Of a stretch of DNA of 64,000 bases, positions 1 through 8,632 are shown in pieces. A program made the translations under genes and the position numbers. The first letter of the stretch is position 1; each line of letters opens with the position of its first letter. The stretch is from positions 992,001-1,056,000 of the forward strand of contig CBDDJT010000002.1 of assembly GCA_965229765.1 (NCBI GenBank). The letters run 5' to 3'. The stretch is from ASV31 sp965229765 (GTDB taxonomy: Bacteria > Pseudomonadota > Alphaproteobacteria > Rhodobacterales > Rhodobacteraceae). Below the pieces are notes generated by a model. That model saw nothing but the letters and a program-made list of their open reading frames with translations. It ran no database searches and had not been told where the DNA came from.

Positions 1-2
1 TC

Positions 3-1352
3 TGGGACGCGGTGTTCGATCCGCTGGTGCGGATCGGCGAGGATGGCAGCGCGCAGCCGGTGCTGGCCGAAAGCTGGGAAGCGGTCGAGCCGACGCGCTG
101 GCGCTTCAACCTGAAGGACGGCATCGCCTTTTCGAACGGCGCGGCGTTCAACGCCGACGCGGTGGTCGCCACCATAGAGTACCTGATGACCGAGGATGGA
201 CGCGCCTCTTCCGTCGGGGGCGAGGTGCGCAACATCAGCGGGGTCGAGAAGGTCGATGACATGACCGTCGATATCCTGACATCCGGCCCCGATCCGGTGC
301 TGCCCAACAAGCTGGGGCTGGTCTACATCGTCGAGGCGGGCGCATGGGCCGAGCTTGGTCCCGAAGGCTATGCCGAGACGCCGGTGGGCACCGGGTCCTT
401 CGAGGTGACCGGCTGGGGCACTGGCGACGCGCAACTGTCCGCGAACGAGGCAAGCTGGCGGGCGCCCGAGATCGACGGCGTGACCGTGATCGAGCTTCCC
501 GAGCGGGCCGCGCGGCTTCAGGCGCTGCTTTCGGGGCAGATCGACGTGGGCTTTGGTTTCTCGCCGGACAACATCGCGCAGATGGAAGGCGCCGACATGG
601 AGGTGGTGGCCACGCCCGCGCCGCAGGTGATGTCGCTTGCCTTCACCACCGAAGCGCATCCCGACAGCCCGTTCAACGACGTGCGGGTGCGGCAGGCGGC
701 CAACCTTGCCGTCAACCGCGATCTGATCGCCGAGGTGCTGCTGGGCGGTCTGGGCAATGGCGCCGGGCAGGCCGGCACGCCGGCGGCCTTCGGCTATGAC
801 CCGTCGCTGCCGTCCTATCCCTACGATCCCGAGAAGGCGCGCGCGCTTCTGGCCGAGGCGGGCTATGCCGACGGGATCGACATAACGGCGCATGTGGTCG
901 TGGGCTCTTTCCCGGCCGACAGCGAGATCTATCAGCAGGCGGCGATCGATCTGGGCGCGGTGGGCATCAACGTGGAACTTCAGCAGATCCGGTTCCCCGA
1001 ATGGCTGGATTTCTTCCTGAACAACACCTGGCCCGGCGAGATGTTCGGATCGTCGTGGAACACGGCCCCCTACATGGACACGATCCGGCCCTACACCTAC
1101 ATGACCTGCGCCAAGCGTGTTCCGCACTTCTGCGACGAAAGCATGACACCGCTTTATGACGCGACCTATGCAGAGTTCGACCCCGCCGCGCGCAGCGCGC
1201 TGCTGCATGAACTGCACGCCCTGACGATGGAGGTGCTGCCGGCGCTGTTCCTTGTCGAGCAGGTGGACGTGACCGGCGTTGCGCCGAACGTGCAGGGGCT
1301 GACCTACGTCAACCGCAGCGTCAACTACGACAACGTGACGATGAGCGAGTGA
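3..1352 (+). CDS. ABC transporter solute-binding protein, family 5 (3' part, cut by window edge)
   Basis: Periplasmic substrate-binding protein of the peptide/nickel/opine (SBP_bac_5, DppA-like) type. The reading frame is open to the window edge: the codons before the internal GTG at 12 continue the family pattern (W-D-A-V-F-D-P-L-V), so the start and signal peptide lie upstream. About 449 residues are visible. Recognisable family stretches are FDPLVRI, the LAESWE block near the visible N-terminus, and the VRQAANLAVNRDLIAEVLL helix in the middle. Twin hairpins follow directly. The cognate permeases and ATPases are probably those at 3.8-7.6 kb, separated by the divergently oriented methyltransferase pair. 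The substrate cannot be read from sequence. Confidence 0.9.
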   Translation, partial: WDAVFDPLVRIGEDGSAQPVLAESWEAVEPTRWRFNLKDGIAFSNGAAFNADAVVATIEYLMTEDGRASSVGGEVRNISGVEKVDDMTVDILTSGPDPVLPNKLGLVYIVEAGAWAELGPEGYAETPVGTGSFEVTGWGTGDAQLSANEASWRAPEIDGVTVIELPERAARLQALLSGQIDVGFGFSPDNIAQMEGADMEVVATPAPQVMSLAFTTEAHPDSPFNDVRVRQAANLAVNRDLIAEVLLGGLGNGAGQAGTPAAFGYDPSLPSYPYDPEKARALLAEAGYADGIDITAHVVVGSFPADSEIYQQAAIDLGAVGINVELQQIRFPEWLDFFLNNTWPGEMFGSSWNTAPYMDTIRPYTYMTCAKRVPHFCDESMTPLYDATYAEFDPAARSALLHELHALTMEVLPALFLVEQVDVTGVAPNVQGLTYVNRSVNYDNVTMSE

Positions 1353-1360
1353 CGCGAAAC

Positions 1361-1384
1361 GGCCCGGCGCGTGGGCGCCGGGCC
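1361..1384. terminator. Hairpin 1 of a back-to-back terminator pair
   Basis: Perfect 10-bp stem (GGCCCGGCGC / GCGCCGGGCC) with a GTGG loop. Read on the minus strand it is followed by GTTTC, so it probably ends transcription of the minus-strand methyltransferase unit. Confidence 0.6.
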
Positions 1385-1396
1385 GCTGTGGCAGAG

Positions 1397-1425
1397 ACGC
1401 CCGGCGCCCACGCGCCGGGCGTTTT
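1397..1425 (+). terminator. Rho-independent terminator of the solute-binding protein gene
   Basis: Perfect 11-bp stem (ACGCCCGGCGC / GCGCCGGGCGT) with loop CCAC, followed by TTTT. Its core is the reverse complement of the hairpin at 1361-1384, so the two could also pair with each other. Confidence 0.75.
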
Positions 1426-1435
1426 CCTTTACGCG

Positions 1436-1690
1436 TCAGCCGGTGACGCGTGTCACCAGCGCGGCGACATGGGCCTGTACGGCGACAAGATCGCGCGGCG
1501 CGTCGTCGGGACGGCCGGCGAGGTCGGCCTCGACCCGCGCAAGCCGGACAGAGATATCGGCGACTTCCTCCAGCAGCGCGTGCAGCGTCGCAGCAAGCCG
1601 GTCGATATCGCCAGTGCCCAGCAGCGCGCCAACGGCGATATCTGGGCTGTCGGGGACTTCGGTATCGCGGACAGGGGCTTCGCGGGTCAT
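1436..1690 (-). CDS. Small helical protein paired with methyltransferase 1
   Basis: A protein of 84 residues starting MTREAPVRD. Its ATG (1688-1690) overlaps the TGA of the upstream methyltransferase (1687-1689), so the two are translationally coupled. The body from about residue 28 is a heptad-like helix rich in Leu, Ala, Val, Asp and Glu (DRLAATLHALLEEVADI and onward), which suggests a coiled coil. I recognise no named family. A gene of similar size and also starting with MTR follows the paralogous methyltransferase in the same ATGA arrangement at 8629-8934. A subunit or chaperone role for the methyltransferase is inferred from this repeated pairing only. Confidence 0.7.
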   Translation of the reverse strand: MTREAPVRDTEVPDSPDIAVGALLGTGDIDRLAATLHALLEEVADISVRLARVEADLAGRPDDAPRDLVAVQAHVAALVTRVTG

Positions 1691-2802
1691 GCGGCGCCTC
1701 CCTTGATTGCGGTCACGCGGCCCCATGGGGTGCACCAGCGGCGCGGGTCCGCCTCTGCCGCGGGACCGTCGGTGCCGGCGATGTACCATTTGTCGAGACG
1801 CGCGGTTTCGAACCCTGCGGTCCGGGCGACCTCTTCGATAACGAGATGACGGTACGGCTCCCAATACGGCTCGTCGATCAGCTGGCTGTACCATTTCAAC
1901 AGCGTGTCGCGGAACGGGTCGCCGATCAGCCGGTTTTCCAGCGTGACCAATACGCCCCCCGGGCGCAGCACGCGATGCGCCTCTGCAAAGGCGGCGCGGA
2001 TGGCGCTTTCGGGCATCTCGTGCAGCACCATCGTGATGACGGCAAGATCGGTTGACCCGTCCTCGTGCGGGAGCCTTTCGATATCGGCCTGCCGCCAGCG
2101 GATCGCCTGACCGCGCACCGTCGCCATCTTGCGCCCGAGCTTCAGGCAGGGATCGGCAAGGTCTATGCCCTCGACCTCTGCCCCGGGCCAGCGGCGTTTC
2201 AGCGAGAAAGTGGTCTTGCCGAAGCCGCAGCCCAGATCGAGGACGCGCTCGGGCGCGCGGTCAAGCTCGATCTCGTCGACGAACTGGTCATGAAGCTGGA
2301 AATCGGAATTGCGCCCGACGTGAACGATACGCGCGCCCAGAAGATAGATCGCGGCGCCAAGATCTTCCCGCCAGATGCCGCCGGACTGGCGGTGGTAGTC
2401 GAAGGTGTAATAGGCGGGATATTCGAAGCCCTCGGTGTCTTCCAGCGTGCCAAGATCGCCGGGCGCGGGGCGCAGGGCCTCTGCGATTTCGTCCGCGCGG
2501 GCATCGACGATGCGTTCGCACAGCCGCCACGTCCGGTCCTGGATATGGCGGTGCATCCATTGAAAGCCGGGCGCCGAGGGCAGCGCCTGTGTCATCGGCT
2601 CTGCCTCTGCCTGCGTGGCGGGGGCGCTGTCGCGGGCGACCGCCGCCTCGAATTCCGCGCGCAGGTCGGCGAAGTCCTTGGCCATCCAGCGCCGGCGCAG
2701 GGCCAGAAGCGTGGTCAGCGACGGCAGGCTGTCCGCCGGCCAGTCGAGCAACGCGTCTATCGTCGGCGGCGTGCCCGCCGGGGCCTCGTCCAAAGGTGCC
2801 AT
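1687..2802 (-). CDS. Class I SAM-dependent methyltransferase 1
   Basis: A protein of 371 residues. The Rossmann motif I is V-L-D-L-G-C-G-F-G at residues 187-195, and the acidic residue that would hold the SAM ribose is D214 in GIDL; the post-motif VLRPGG lies at about 278-283. An N-terminal region of about 180 residues precedes the SAM domain and holds a block (137-175) shared with the second methyltransferase of this window: 19 of 39 positions are identical by eye. The start is supported by AGGAGG just upstream. It is transcribed away from the VOC gene at 2934 through a 131-bp promoter region that carries a candidate GntR site. The methyl acceptor is unknown. Confidence 0.85.
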   Translation of the reverse strand: MAPLDEAPAGTPPTIDALLDWPADSLPSLTTLLALRRRWMAKDFADLRAEFEAAVARDSAPATQAEAEPMTQALPSAPGFQWMHRHIQDRTWRLCERIVDARADEIAEALRPAPGDLGTLEDTEGFEYPAYYTFDYHRQSGGIWREDLGAAIYLLGARIVHVGRNSDFQLHDQFVDEIELDRAPERVLDLGCGFGKTTFSLKRRWPGAEVEGIDLADPCLKLGRKMATVRGQAIRWRQADIERLPHEDGSTDLAVITMVLHEMPESAIRAAFAEAHRVLRPGGVLVTLENRLIGDPFRDTLLKWYSQLIDEPYWEPYRHLVIEEVARTAGFETARLDKWYIAGTDGPAAEADPRRWCTPWGRVTAIKGGAA

Positions 2803-2881
2803 ACGTTCCTTCCTCCTGATCGAGCCTGCCGCACCCGGCGCCGCACCTGCCCCGTTGACAGGGGCGCCGGACTCAGAATGA

Positions 2882-2891
2882 TATAACTATA
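2882..2891. promoter_or_regulatory. Candidate GntR operator in the divergent 2802/2934 promoter
   Basis: TATAACTATA lies in an AT-rich patch inside otherwise GC-rich DNA. Its reverse complement TATAGTTATA matches TGTAGTTATA upstream of the GntR gene (17047-17056) at 9 of 10 positions. An operator role is inferred. Confidence 0.45.
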
Positions 2892-2933
2892 AAACAACCT
2901 TCACCGTCGCCGCAACGGACGAGCAGGGCCTGA

Positions 2934-3806
2934 ATGACCGCAGAAGCCATTTCCGCCGGCCCGATCCTGTGGATCACGCTGTCGACGCCCGACCTGGACG
3001 CGTCGCTTTGGGCGTGGGACGCGGGGCTTGGCCTGACCGTGCAAGAGCGCGGGATCGTGTCGGGCACGCTGGCCGGGGCCTATGGGGCGCCCGCGCTGTC
3101 GGGCGCGCGCTGGGCGCTTCTGGGCGGGCGGCTGGGCGGCATCCGCCTGATCGAGACAGAGGCGGGGGCCGATGACGACGCGCCACTTGCCTCGCTGGGC
3201 TGGGCGGCGGCGGAGCTTTCCGTGGCGGACGCCGACGCGGCCTGCGGCAGGGCGGTTCGGGCGGGCTTTGGTCTGCTTGGCGCGCCGCGTCCGCTGGGGT
3301 CCAACCCGGCGATCCGGGCCGGACAGGTGGCGCCCCCCGGCGGCGGGGCTTTGTACCTGACCGACATCCGGGCCTATGACGGGCCGCTTGACCTGTGGCG
3401 CGCCGGGCGCGCGGTGGACCGTGCCTTCATCGCCGTACTGGCAACGGGGGAGATGGAACCGGACCGCGACTGGCTGGAGGCCGGGGGCGTGGGCAAGAAG
3501 GTGACGGACCGGCCGGTCGCCGTGCCGGTCCTGCAGCACAGCCTGGGGCTGGCGGCGGACGCGACGATCCGTATCTCTTCGCTGCAACTGGCCGGGGGCT
3601 GTCTGATCGAGATCGACGCCTACCCGGATGGCACGCCAGACCGCGCGGCACGCGGCGGCTGGCCGGCGGGTGTGGCGATGGTGACGCTGGCGACCGCGGC
3701 ACCGCCGCCGGGAGGTCAGCCACGCGCCGAGCCGCCCTATGACGGACGCGCCGCACAGGTCGACCGCCTGCCCGGCGGCGCGATGCTGGAACGGGTGGGG
3801 CCATGA
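2934..3806 (+). CDS. VOC/glyoxalase-fold protein
   Basis: A protein of 290 residues. The N-terminal module (ILWITLSTPDLDASLWAW at about 11-28) is the typical first strand and helix of a vicinal-oxygen-chelate fold, and a second half with IRISSLQL and LIEIDAY follows, so it looks like two paired modules. VOC proteins include lyases, dioxygenases and metal-free binding proteins, and metal ligands could not be assigned by eye. It is the first gene of the plus-strand operon; its end overlaps the permease start by 4 nt (ATGA at 3803). Confidence 0.65.
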   Translation: MTAEAISAGPILWITLSTPDLDASLWAWDAGLGLTVQERGIVSGTLAGAYGAPALSGARWALLGGRLGGIRLIETEAGADDDAPLASLGWAAAELSVADADAACGRAVRAGFGLLGAPRPLGSNPAIRAGQVAPPGGGALYLTDIRAYDGPLDLWRAGRAVDRAFIAVLATGEMEPDRDWLEAGGVGKKVTDRPVAVPVLQHSLGLAADATIRISSLQLAGGCLIEIDAYPDGTPDRAARGGWPAGVAMVTLATAAPPPGGQPRAEPPYDGRAAQVDRLPGGAMLERVGP

Positions 3807-4744
3807 CGCGCGGCATCGCGATCCGCGACGCGCTGTTGCGCCGGGGGCTGGAGCTTGTGGTGCTTCTGGTCGCGATCAGCACACTGCTGTTTTTTCTGCT
3901 GCGGCTGTCGGGCGACCCGGCGGCGGTGCTGGCAGGCGACGAGGCCGACCCCGAGACCGTCGCCCTTATCAGCGCGCGCTACGGGCTGGATGAGCCGCTG
4001 CTGGCGCAATACCTGCGCTATATCGTGGCGATGGTGACGCTGGACTTTGGCGACAGCCTGCGCAGCCAGACCGACGCGCTGGCACTGGTGATGGAGCGGC
4101 TGGGCTCCACCCTGCTGCTGGCGGTGCTGGCGCTGCTTATCACGGCGGCGATCTCGCTGCCGCTGGGGGCGTGGCTGGGCTTTCGGCCCGATGCGGCAAC
4201 GCGCAAATGGGTCAACGGGCTGGTCTTCGTGTTGCAGGGGATCCCGGGCTACATCGCCGGTCTGCTGCTGATACAGCTTTTCGTGGTGGAGTTGCGGTGG
4301 CTGACCTCGATCGGCAACGCCGGGCCGTCGAGCTGGATCCTGCCGGCGCTTACCCTGGCCTCTTTTCTGGTGCCAAAGATGGTGCGGGTCGTCGCCGCCA
4401 ACACGGCCGAAGCGATGGCCGAGGACTATATCCGAACGGCCCGCGCGACCGGCGCCTCGGACAGCGAATTGCTGATGAACCACGCGCTGCCCAACGCGGT
4501 GCTGGGCGCGACGGCGCTGATCGGCACGCAGTTCGCCTTTCTGATGTCGGGCTCGCTGATCACCGAGGTGATCTTTGCGTGGCCCGGGTTCGGCGCGCTT
4601 CTGGTGTCGAGCGTCGAGCGACTGGACTTTCCGGTGGTGCAGGCGGCGGTTTTCGTGATCGCGGTGCTGGTGTCGCTGGTGAACGCCGCGACGGATGTGG
4701 CCTTTTCCCTGATCGATCCGCGCCTGAGGGCGGCGGGGTCATGA
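3803..4744 (+). CDS. ABC transporter permease, DppB type
   Basis: Inner-membrane permease of 313 residues with about six hydrophobic segments. The first segment is near residues 15-35. The EAA coupling loop for the ATPase is DYIRTARATGASDSELL near 211-227, followed by the family-typical HALPNA. The C-terminus ends in IDPRLR. The start overlaps the preceding gene, and the stop overlaps the next start (4741), giving tight coupling. Partner of the DppC-type permease in a peptide/opine/nickel-family importer. Confidence 0.9.
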   Translation: MTRGIAIRDALLRRGLELVVLLVAISTLLFFLLRLSGDPAAVLAGDEADPETVALISARYGLDEPLLAQYLRYIVAMVTLDFGDSLRSQTDALALVMERLGSTLLLAVLALLITAAISLPLGAWLGFRPDAATRKWVNGLVFVLQGIPGYIAGLLLIQLFVVELRWLTSIGNAGPSSWILPALTLASFLVPKMVRVVAANTAEAMAEDYIRTARATGASDSELLMNHALPNAVLGATALIGTQFAFLMSGSLITEVIFAWPGFGALLVSSVERLDFPVVQAAVFVIAVLVSLVNAATDVAFSLIDPRLRAAGS

Positions 4745-5622
4745 CGGTGCAGGAGACAGGCGCGCGCGGTCTTCTGCCACGACGACCGAGGGGGCTGTCG
4801 CTGCGCGCGGCGGACGCGATGCTGGCCATCGGTCTTGGCATGGCGGGGCTTTTGCTGGTGCTGACGCTGGTCTTTGGCCTGAACCCGCCTGCTTCGGCCA
4901 ACACCGGCAGCCTGATGGCGCGGTTCCGTCCCCCTGCCCTTGACGGTTATCTCTTCGGGTCGGACCAGCTGGGCCGGTCGATGGCCGCGCGGGTTGCGGC
5001 GGGAATGCCGTGGTCGCTGGGCATCGCGCTGGTGGCGGCGGTGATCGCGCTGACGATCGGCACCGTCGTGGGGCTGACCGCCGCGTGGGTGCCGGGCTGG
5101 CCGCGCCGTGTGATCCGGATGCTGATCGACACGGTCATCGCCTTCCCGAGCCTTGTCATCGCGGTAACGGTGATTGCCCTGCTGGGGCGCGGGTTCTGGC
5201 CGCTGGCGGTGACGCTGGGGCTGGCGACATGGCCCATCGCGGCGCGCGTCGTCTATGCCGAGGCCATGAGTATCGTGAAGCGCGAATACGTGGTTGCGGC
5301 GGAACTGGCGGGCGTGTCGGGGCCGAAGATCCTGCTGGTGCATGTCCTGCCCGCGCTGCGCCCGACGCTGTTGACGATGTTCGCCTTTACCTTCGCGGAC
5401 ATGCTGATCGCGGAAAGCGCGCTGAGTTTTCTGGGCCTTGGCGTGCCGCTGTCGGCGCCATCCTGGGGCAACATGCTGTCCGAGAGCCGCGAGTACCTGG
5501 TGTCCGCGCCATGGATGATGCTGGTGCCGGCGGGGGCCATCGTGTTCGCGGTGGTGGCGCTGAACCTGATCGGCGACGGCATCGCGGCGGCCGCGCGCCG
5601 CAGAAGCGGGCGCGCGTCATGA
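4741..5622 (+). CDS. ABC transporter permease, DppC type
   Basis: A protein of 293 residues. The ATG at 4741 overlaps the TGA of the DppB-type gene. The N-terminal cytoplasmic tail and first membrane helix (near 25-45) are followed by LGRSMAARV, a stretch typical of DppC proteins, then the EAA loop around EYVVAAELAGVSGPKILLVH and the downstream ADMLIAESALSFLGLG signature. It forms the heterodimeric membrane channel with the DppB-type partner. Its stop overlaps the ATPase start (5619). Confidence 0.9.
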   Translation: MTVQETGARGLLPRRPRGLSLRAADAMLAIGLGMAGLLLVLTLVFGLNPPASANTGSLMARFRPPALDGYLFGSDQLGRSMAARVAAGMPWSLGIALVAAVIALTIGTVVGLTAAWVPGWPRRVIRMLIDTVIAFPSLVIAVTVIALLGRGFWPLAVTLGLATWPIAARVVYAEAMSIVKREYVVAAELAGVSGPKILLVHVLPALRPTLLTMFAFTFADMLIAESALSFLGLGVPLSAPSWGNMLSESREYLVSAPWMMLVPAGAIVFAVVALNLIGDGIAAAARRRSGRAS

Positions 5623-6593
5623 GCGGACTGCTGGAGATAGAAGGCCTTCGGATCGGCTTTCCCGCGCAGGGGCGCGATCCGATCGTGGTGCTGGACGGCA
5701 TCGGCCTGTCGATCCGGCAGGGCGAGATCCTGGGCCTTGTGGGCGAGTCGGGGTCCGGCAAGTCGATGACGGCGCTGGCGGCGATGGGCCTCTTGCCGCC
5801 GGGGGCGCGGGTGCTGGCGGGCACGATCCGGCTGGACGGGCGCGACCTGCTGGCGCAAAGCGAGCGGCAGTGGCGCGAGGTGCGCGGCGGCACGCTGGGC
5901 ATGGTGTTCCAGGACCCGATGACGGGGCTCAACCCGGTGCGCAGCGTCGGCGGGCTGTTGTCGGAATCGATCCGGCGGCACCAGTCCGTCGGCAAGGCCG
6001 AGGCGCTGGAGATCGCCGAGGCGGCGCTGCGGTCCGTCGGCATTCCGGCGGCGCGGGAACGGCTGGCGGCCTTTCCGCACCAGTTGTCGGGCGGGCTGCG
6101 CCAGCGGGTGATGATCGCGCTGGCGCTGGTGAACCGGCCCCGCGTCATCATCGCGGACGAACCCACCACCGCGCTGGACGCCACTATTCAGGCACAGATC
6201 CTGGACCTTCTGCGCGACCGGCTGCACGAATCCGGCGGGCTGATGATCACCCATGACCTGGGCGTGGCGGCCGAGATCTGCGACCGGATCGCGGTGATCT
6301 ATCATGGCCGCATCGTCGAGGAGGGGCCGACGCGCGCGGTTCTGGCCGATCCGCGGCATCCCTATACCGCCGGGCTTCTGGCCGCGGTGCCGCGTTTTGA
6401 CAGCCGCGGGCGGCGGCTGGTGCCCATTCCGGGCCAGCCCCCGGCGCCGAGTGCCCTGCGCGTGGCCTGCTCTTTCCGGCCGCGCTGCGCCTTTGCGACC
6501 GATCGCTGCGCGGCAATCCCGGCGCTGGTGCCCGGCGGCGCGGCGCGGCGCGTCGCCTGCCACCATGCGCTGGGACAGGAGGCGGCGGGATGA
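5619..6593 (+). CDS. ABC transporter ATPase, DppD type
   Basis: A protein of 324 residues that starts with an ATGA overlap. Walker A is GESGSGKS near residue 44; the ABC signature is LSGGLRQRV, the Walker B region is VIIADEPTTALD and the switch His lies in ITHDLG. The C-terminal oligopeptide-ATPase extension is present: it ends with the CSFRPRC and RVACH cysteine-containing region typical of OppD/DppD. It energises import through the neighbouring permeases. Confidence 0.92.
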   Translation: MSGLLEIEGLRIGFPAQGRDPIVVLDGIGLSIRQGEILGLVGESGSGKSMTALAAMGLLPPGARVLAGTIRLDGRDLLAQSERQWREVRGGTLGMVFQDPMTGLNPVRSVGGLLSESIRRHQSVGKAEALEIAEAALRSVGIPAARERLAAFPHQLSGGLRQRVMIALALVNRPRVIIADEPTTALDATIQAQILDLLRDRLHESGGLMITHDLGVAAEICDRIAVIYHGRIVEEGPTRAVLADPRHPYTAGLLAAVPRFDSRGRRLVPIPGQPPAPSALRVACSFRPRCAFATDRCAAIPALVPGGAARRVACHHALGQEAAG

Positions 6594-7564
6594 GCGCGCT
6601 CTTGGAAGCCCGCGACCTGTCGGTCGCCTTCGACACGCCGCGCGGACGGGTCCATGCGCTGGACCGGGTGTCGCTGACCGTGCGGCGGGGCGAGACGGTG
6701 GGCCTTGTCGGGGAAAGCGGGTCGGGCAAGTCGACGCTGGCGATGGCGCTGATGCGGGCCGTCGCGCCCACGGGCGGGTCGATCCTGTTCGACGGTCAGG
6801 AGATCGGGCACCTGTCGCGCCGCGCGCTGCGCCCCTTGCGGCGGCGCTTCCAGATGGTGTTTCAGGACCCCTACGCCAGCCTCGACCCGCGCATGAGCGT
6901 GCGCCGGATCGTCACCGAGCCGCTGGTCGCGCAGGACTATGGCACGCGCGCGCGGATCGAGGCGCGGTTGCAGGAATTGCTGGCGGCGGTCGGCCTGCCG
7001 CCTGATGCCGCCGACCGGCGGCCCGCGCAGTTTTCCGGCGGACAGCGCCAGCGCATCGCCATTGCCCGCGCAATCGCGCCGGAACCCGACATGGTGATCG
7101 CGGACGAGCCGGTTTCGGCGCTGGACGTCTCGATCCAGGCGCAGATCGTGAACCTGTTCCAGGACATCCAGGCGCGCACGGGGATCGCCTATGTGATGAT
7201 CGCCCATGACCTGCCGCTGGTGCACCAGATCGCCGATCGGATCGTGGTGCTCTACCTCGGCCGGGTGGTCGAGGAGGGCCCGGCCGAGGCGCTGGTGTCC
7301 CGCCCGCTGCATCCCTACACCGCCGGGCTTCTGGCCGCGACGCCGACCGTGGACAGCGCGGGGCGGCCGCGGCTGATCCTGAAGGGCGACCCGCCCTCGC
7401 CCATTCACCGGCCCTCCGGTTGCCCGTTTCACCCGCGCTGCCCGGCCGCGACGGACCGCTGCGCGACCGAGACGCCCGCGCTGGCCGATCACGGCGACCG
7501 CCGCGTCGCCTGCCATTTTCCGGGGGCGGTGGCGCCGCCCCTGAGCATTGCCCGACCCGACTGA
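6590..7564 (+). CDS. ABC transporter ATPase, DppF type
   Basis: A protein of 324 residues, overlapping the previous gene by 4 nt. It shows Walker A GESGSGKST, the DppF-typical MVFQDPYASLDPRMSV, the signature FSGGQRQRI, Walker B VIADEPVSALD and the switch His in IAHDLP. The C-terminal extension has the FHPRCP...RVACH pattern. It pairs with the DppD-type ATPase. A 12-nt gap containing GAGAGGAGG separates it from the second methyltransferase gene, so the operon continues. Confidence 0.92.
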   Translation: MSALLEARDLSVAFDTPRGRVHALDRVSLTVRRGETVGLVGESGSGKSTLAMALMRAVAPTGGSILFDGQEIGHLSRRALRPLRRRFQMVFQDPYASLDPRMSVRRIVTEPLVAQDYGTRARIEARLQELLAAVGLPPDAADRRPAQFSGGQRQRIAIARAIAPEPDMVIADEPVSALDVSIQAQIVNLFQDIQARTGIAYVMIAHDLPLVHQIADRIVVLYLGRVVEEGPAEALVSRPLHPYTAGLLAATPTVDSAGRPRLILKGDPPSPIHRPSGCPFHPRCPAATDRCATETPALADHGDRRVACHFPGAVAPPLSIARPD

Positions 7565-7576
7565 GAGGAGGAGACC

Positions 7577-8632
7577 ATGACCAAGGCCCTGCCCCATTCC
7601 GCCCGCGCCGACCTTGACTTCGTGCTGGCGTGGCGCCGGCGATGGGCCGACACGCTTTACCCGGCGCTGGTCGACCAGACCCATGGGGCCGAGGGCGGCC
7701 CGCCCGCCGACCGCAAGGCGGCCACGCCGGTGGTGCATGACCAGCCCGTCTATCCCTGGTTCGCATGGTCCGAGCGCGCCTCGCAGAAGGCGCTGTGGCG
7801 CGCGGTGTCCGACGCGGTGGCCGATGCCCCGCCCATCACCCTGCCCGAGGCGCCGCAGGGCAGCCTGACGCTCGATCCCGGGCTGCACCTGCCCGAGTGG
7901 TACACCGACTGGGACATCCATGTGCAGCCCGGCGGCGTCTGGCGTGCCGACGCCTCGGCCCATGTCTATGAACTGGGTGCCAAGCTGGTGATGATGGGCG
8001 ACAACGACGACTATGCCTTTCACCGCCGCTTCGTCGAGACCTGCGCGGGCGATCTGGACAGCCCGACGCGCCTTGTCGATCTGGGCTGCGGCTTTGGCAA
8101 GTCGGCCTGGCCGCTGAAACAGGTCTATCCGGGCGCCGAGGTGATCGGCATCGACCTGGCCGCGCCATGCCTGCGGCTGGCCCATGCCAAGACCGAGGCG
8201 CTGGGCCTTGCGGTTCACTACCGGCAGGCCGACGTCGCCGTGGATACGGGGCTGGAGCCTGCGAGCGCGAATTTCGCCACCTCTACCATGCTGATCCACG
8301 AGTTGCCGCAGCCGGCGCTGAAAGGGTTCTTTGCCGAGGCCGCGCGCATCCTGAAGCCGGGCGGGCGGCTGGCGGTGCTGGACTTCCAGTTCACCGGCGA
8401 CGCGGTGCGCGACGTGGCGGTGATGGAGCATGGCGCGCGCAACAACGAGCCCTTCATGCCGGGGATGATGGCGCAGGACACAGCGCAGATGGCGCGCGAC
8501 GCGGGCTTCGCCACCGCCGCCTGGACCGCCTTTGACGAGCGCGGCGCGGGACGTCTGCCGGCGGCGGAATGGCCGGAGCGGCGGGAATGGCATTTCCCCT
8601 GGGCGGTGCTGGAAGCGGAGATGCCGAAATGA
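7577..8632 (+). CDS. Class I SAM-dependent methyltransferase 2
   Basis: A protein of 351 residues. SAM motif I is LVDLGCGFGKS (about 166-176) and the acidic residue is D193 in GIDL; the post-motif is LKPGG. It is a paralogue of the product at 1687-2802: the same N-terminal block (115-153, with GG-x-WR-x-D and Y-x-LGA) and the same layout before the SAM domain. A strong ribosome binding site (GAGAGGAGG) precedes the ATG. The gene lies in the transporter operon and its TGA overlaps the ATG of the next small gene. The methyl acceptor is unknown; a role in modifying the imported compound is inference. Confidence 0.87.
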   Translation: MTKALPHSARADLDFVLAWRRRWADTLYPALVDQTHGAEGGPPADRKAATPVVHDQPVYPWFAWSERASQKALWRAVSDAVADAPPITLPEAPQGSLTLDPGLHLPEWYTDWDIHVQPGGVWRADASAHVYELGAKLVMMGDNDDYAFHRRFVETCAGDLDSPTRLVDLGCGFGKSAWPLKQVYPGAEVIGIDLAAPCLRLAHAKTEALGLAVHYRQADVAVDTGLEPASANFATSTMLIHELPQPALKGFFAEAARILKPGGRLAVLDFQFTGDAVRDVAVMEHGARNNEPFMPGMMAQDTAQMARDAGFATAAWTAFDERGAGRLPAAEWPERREWHFPWAVLEAEMPK

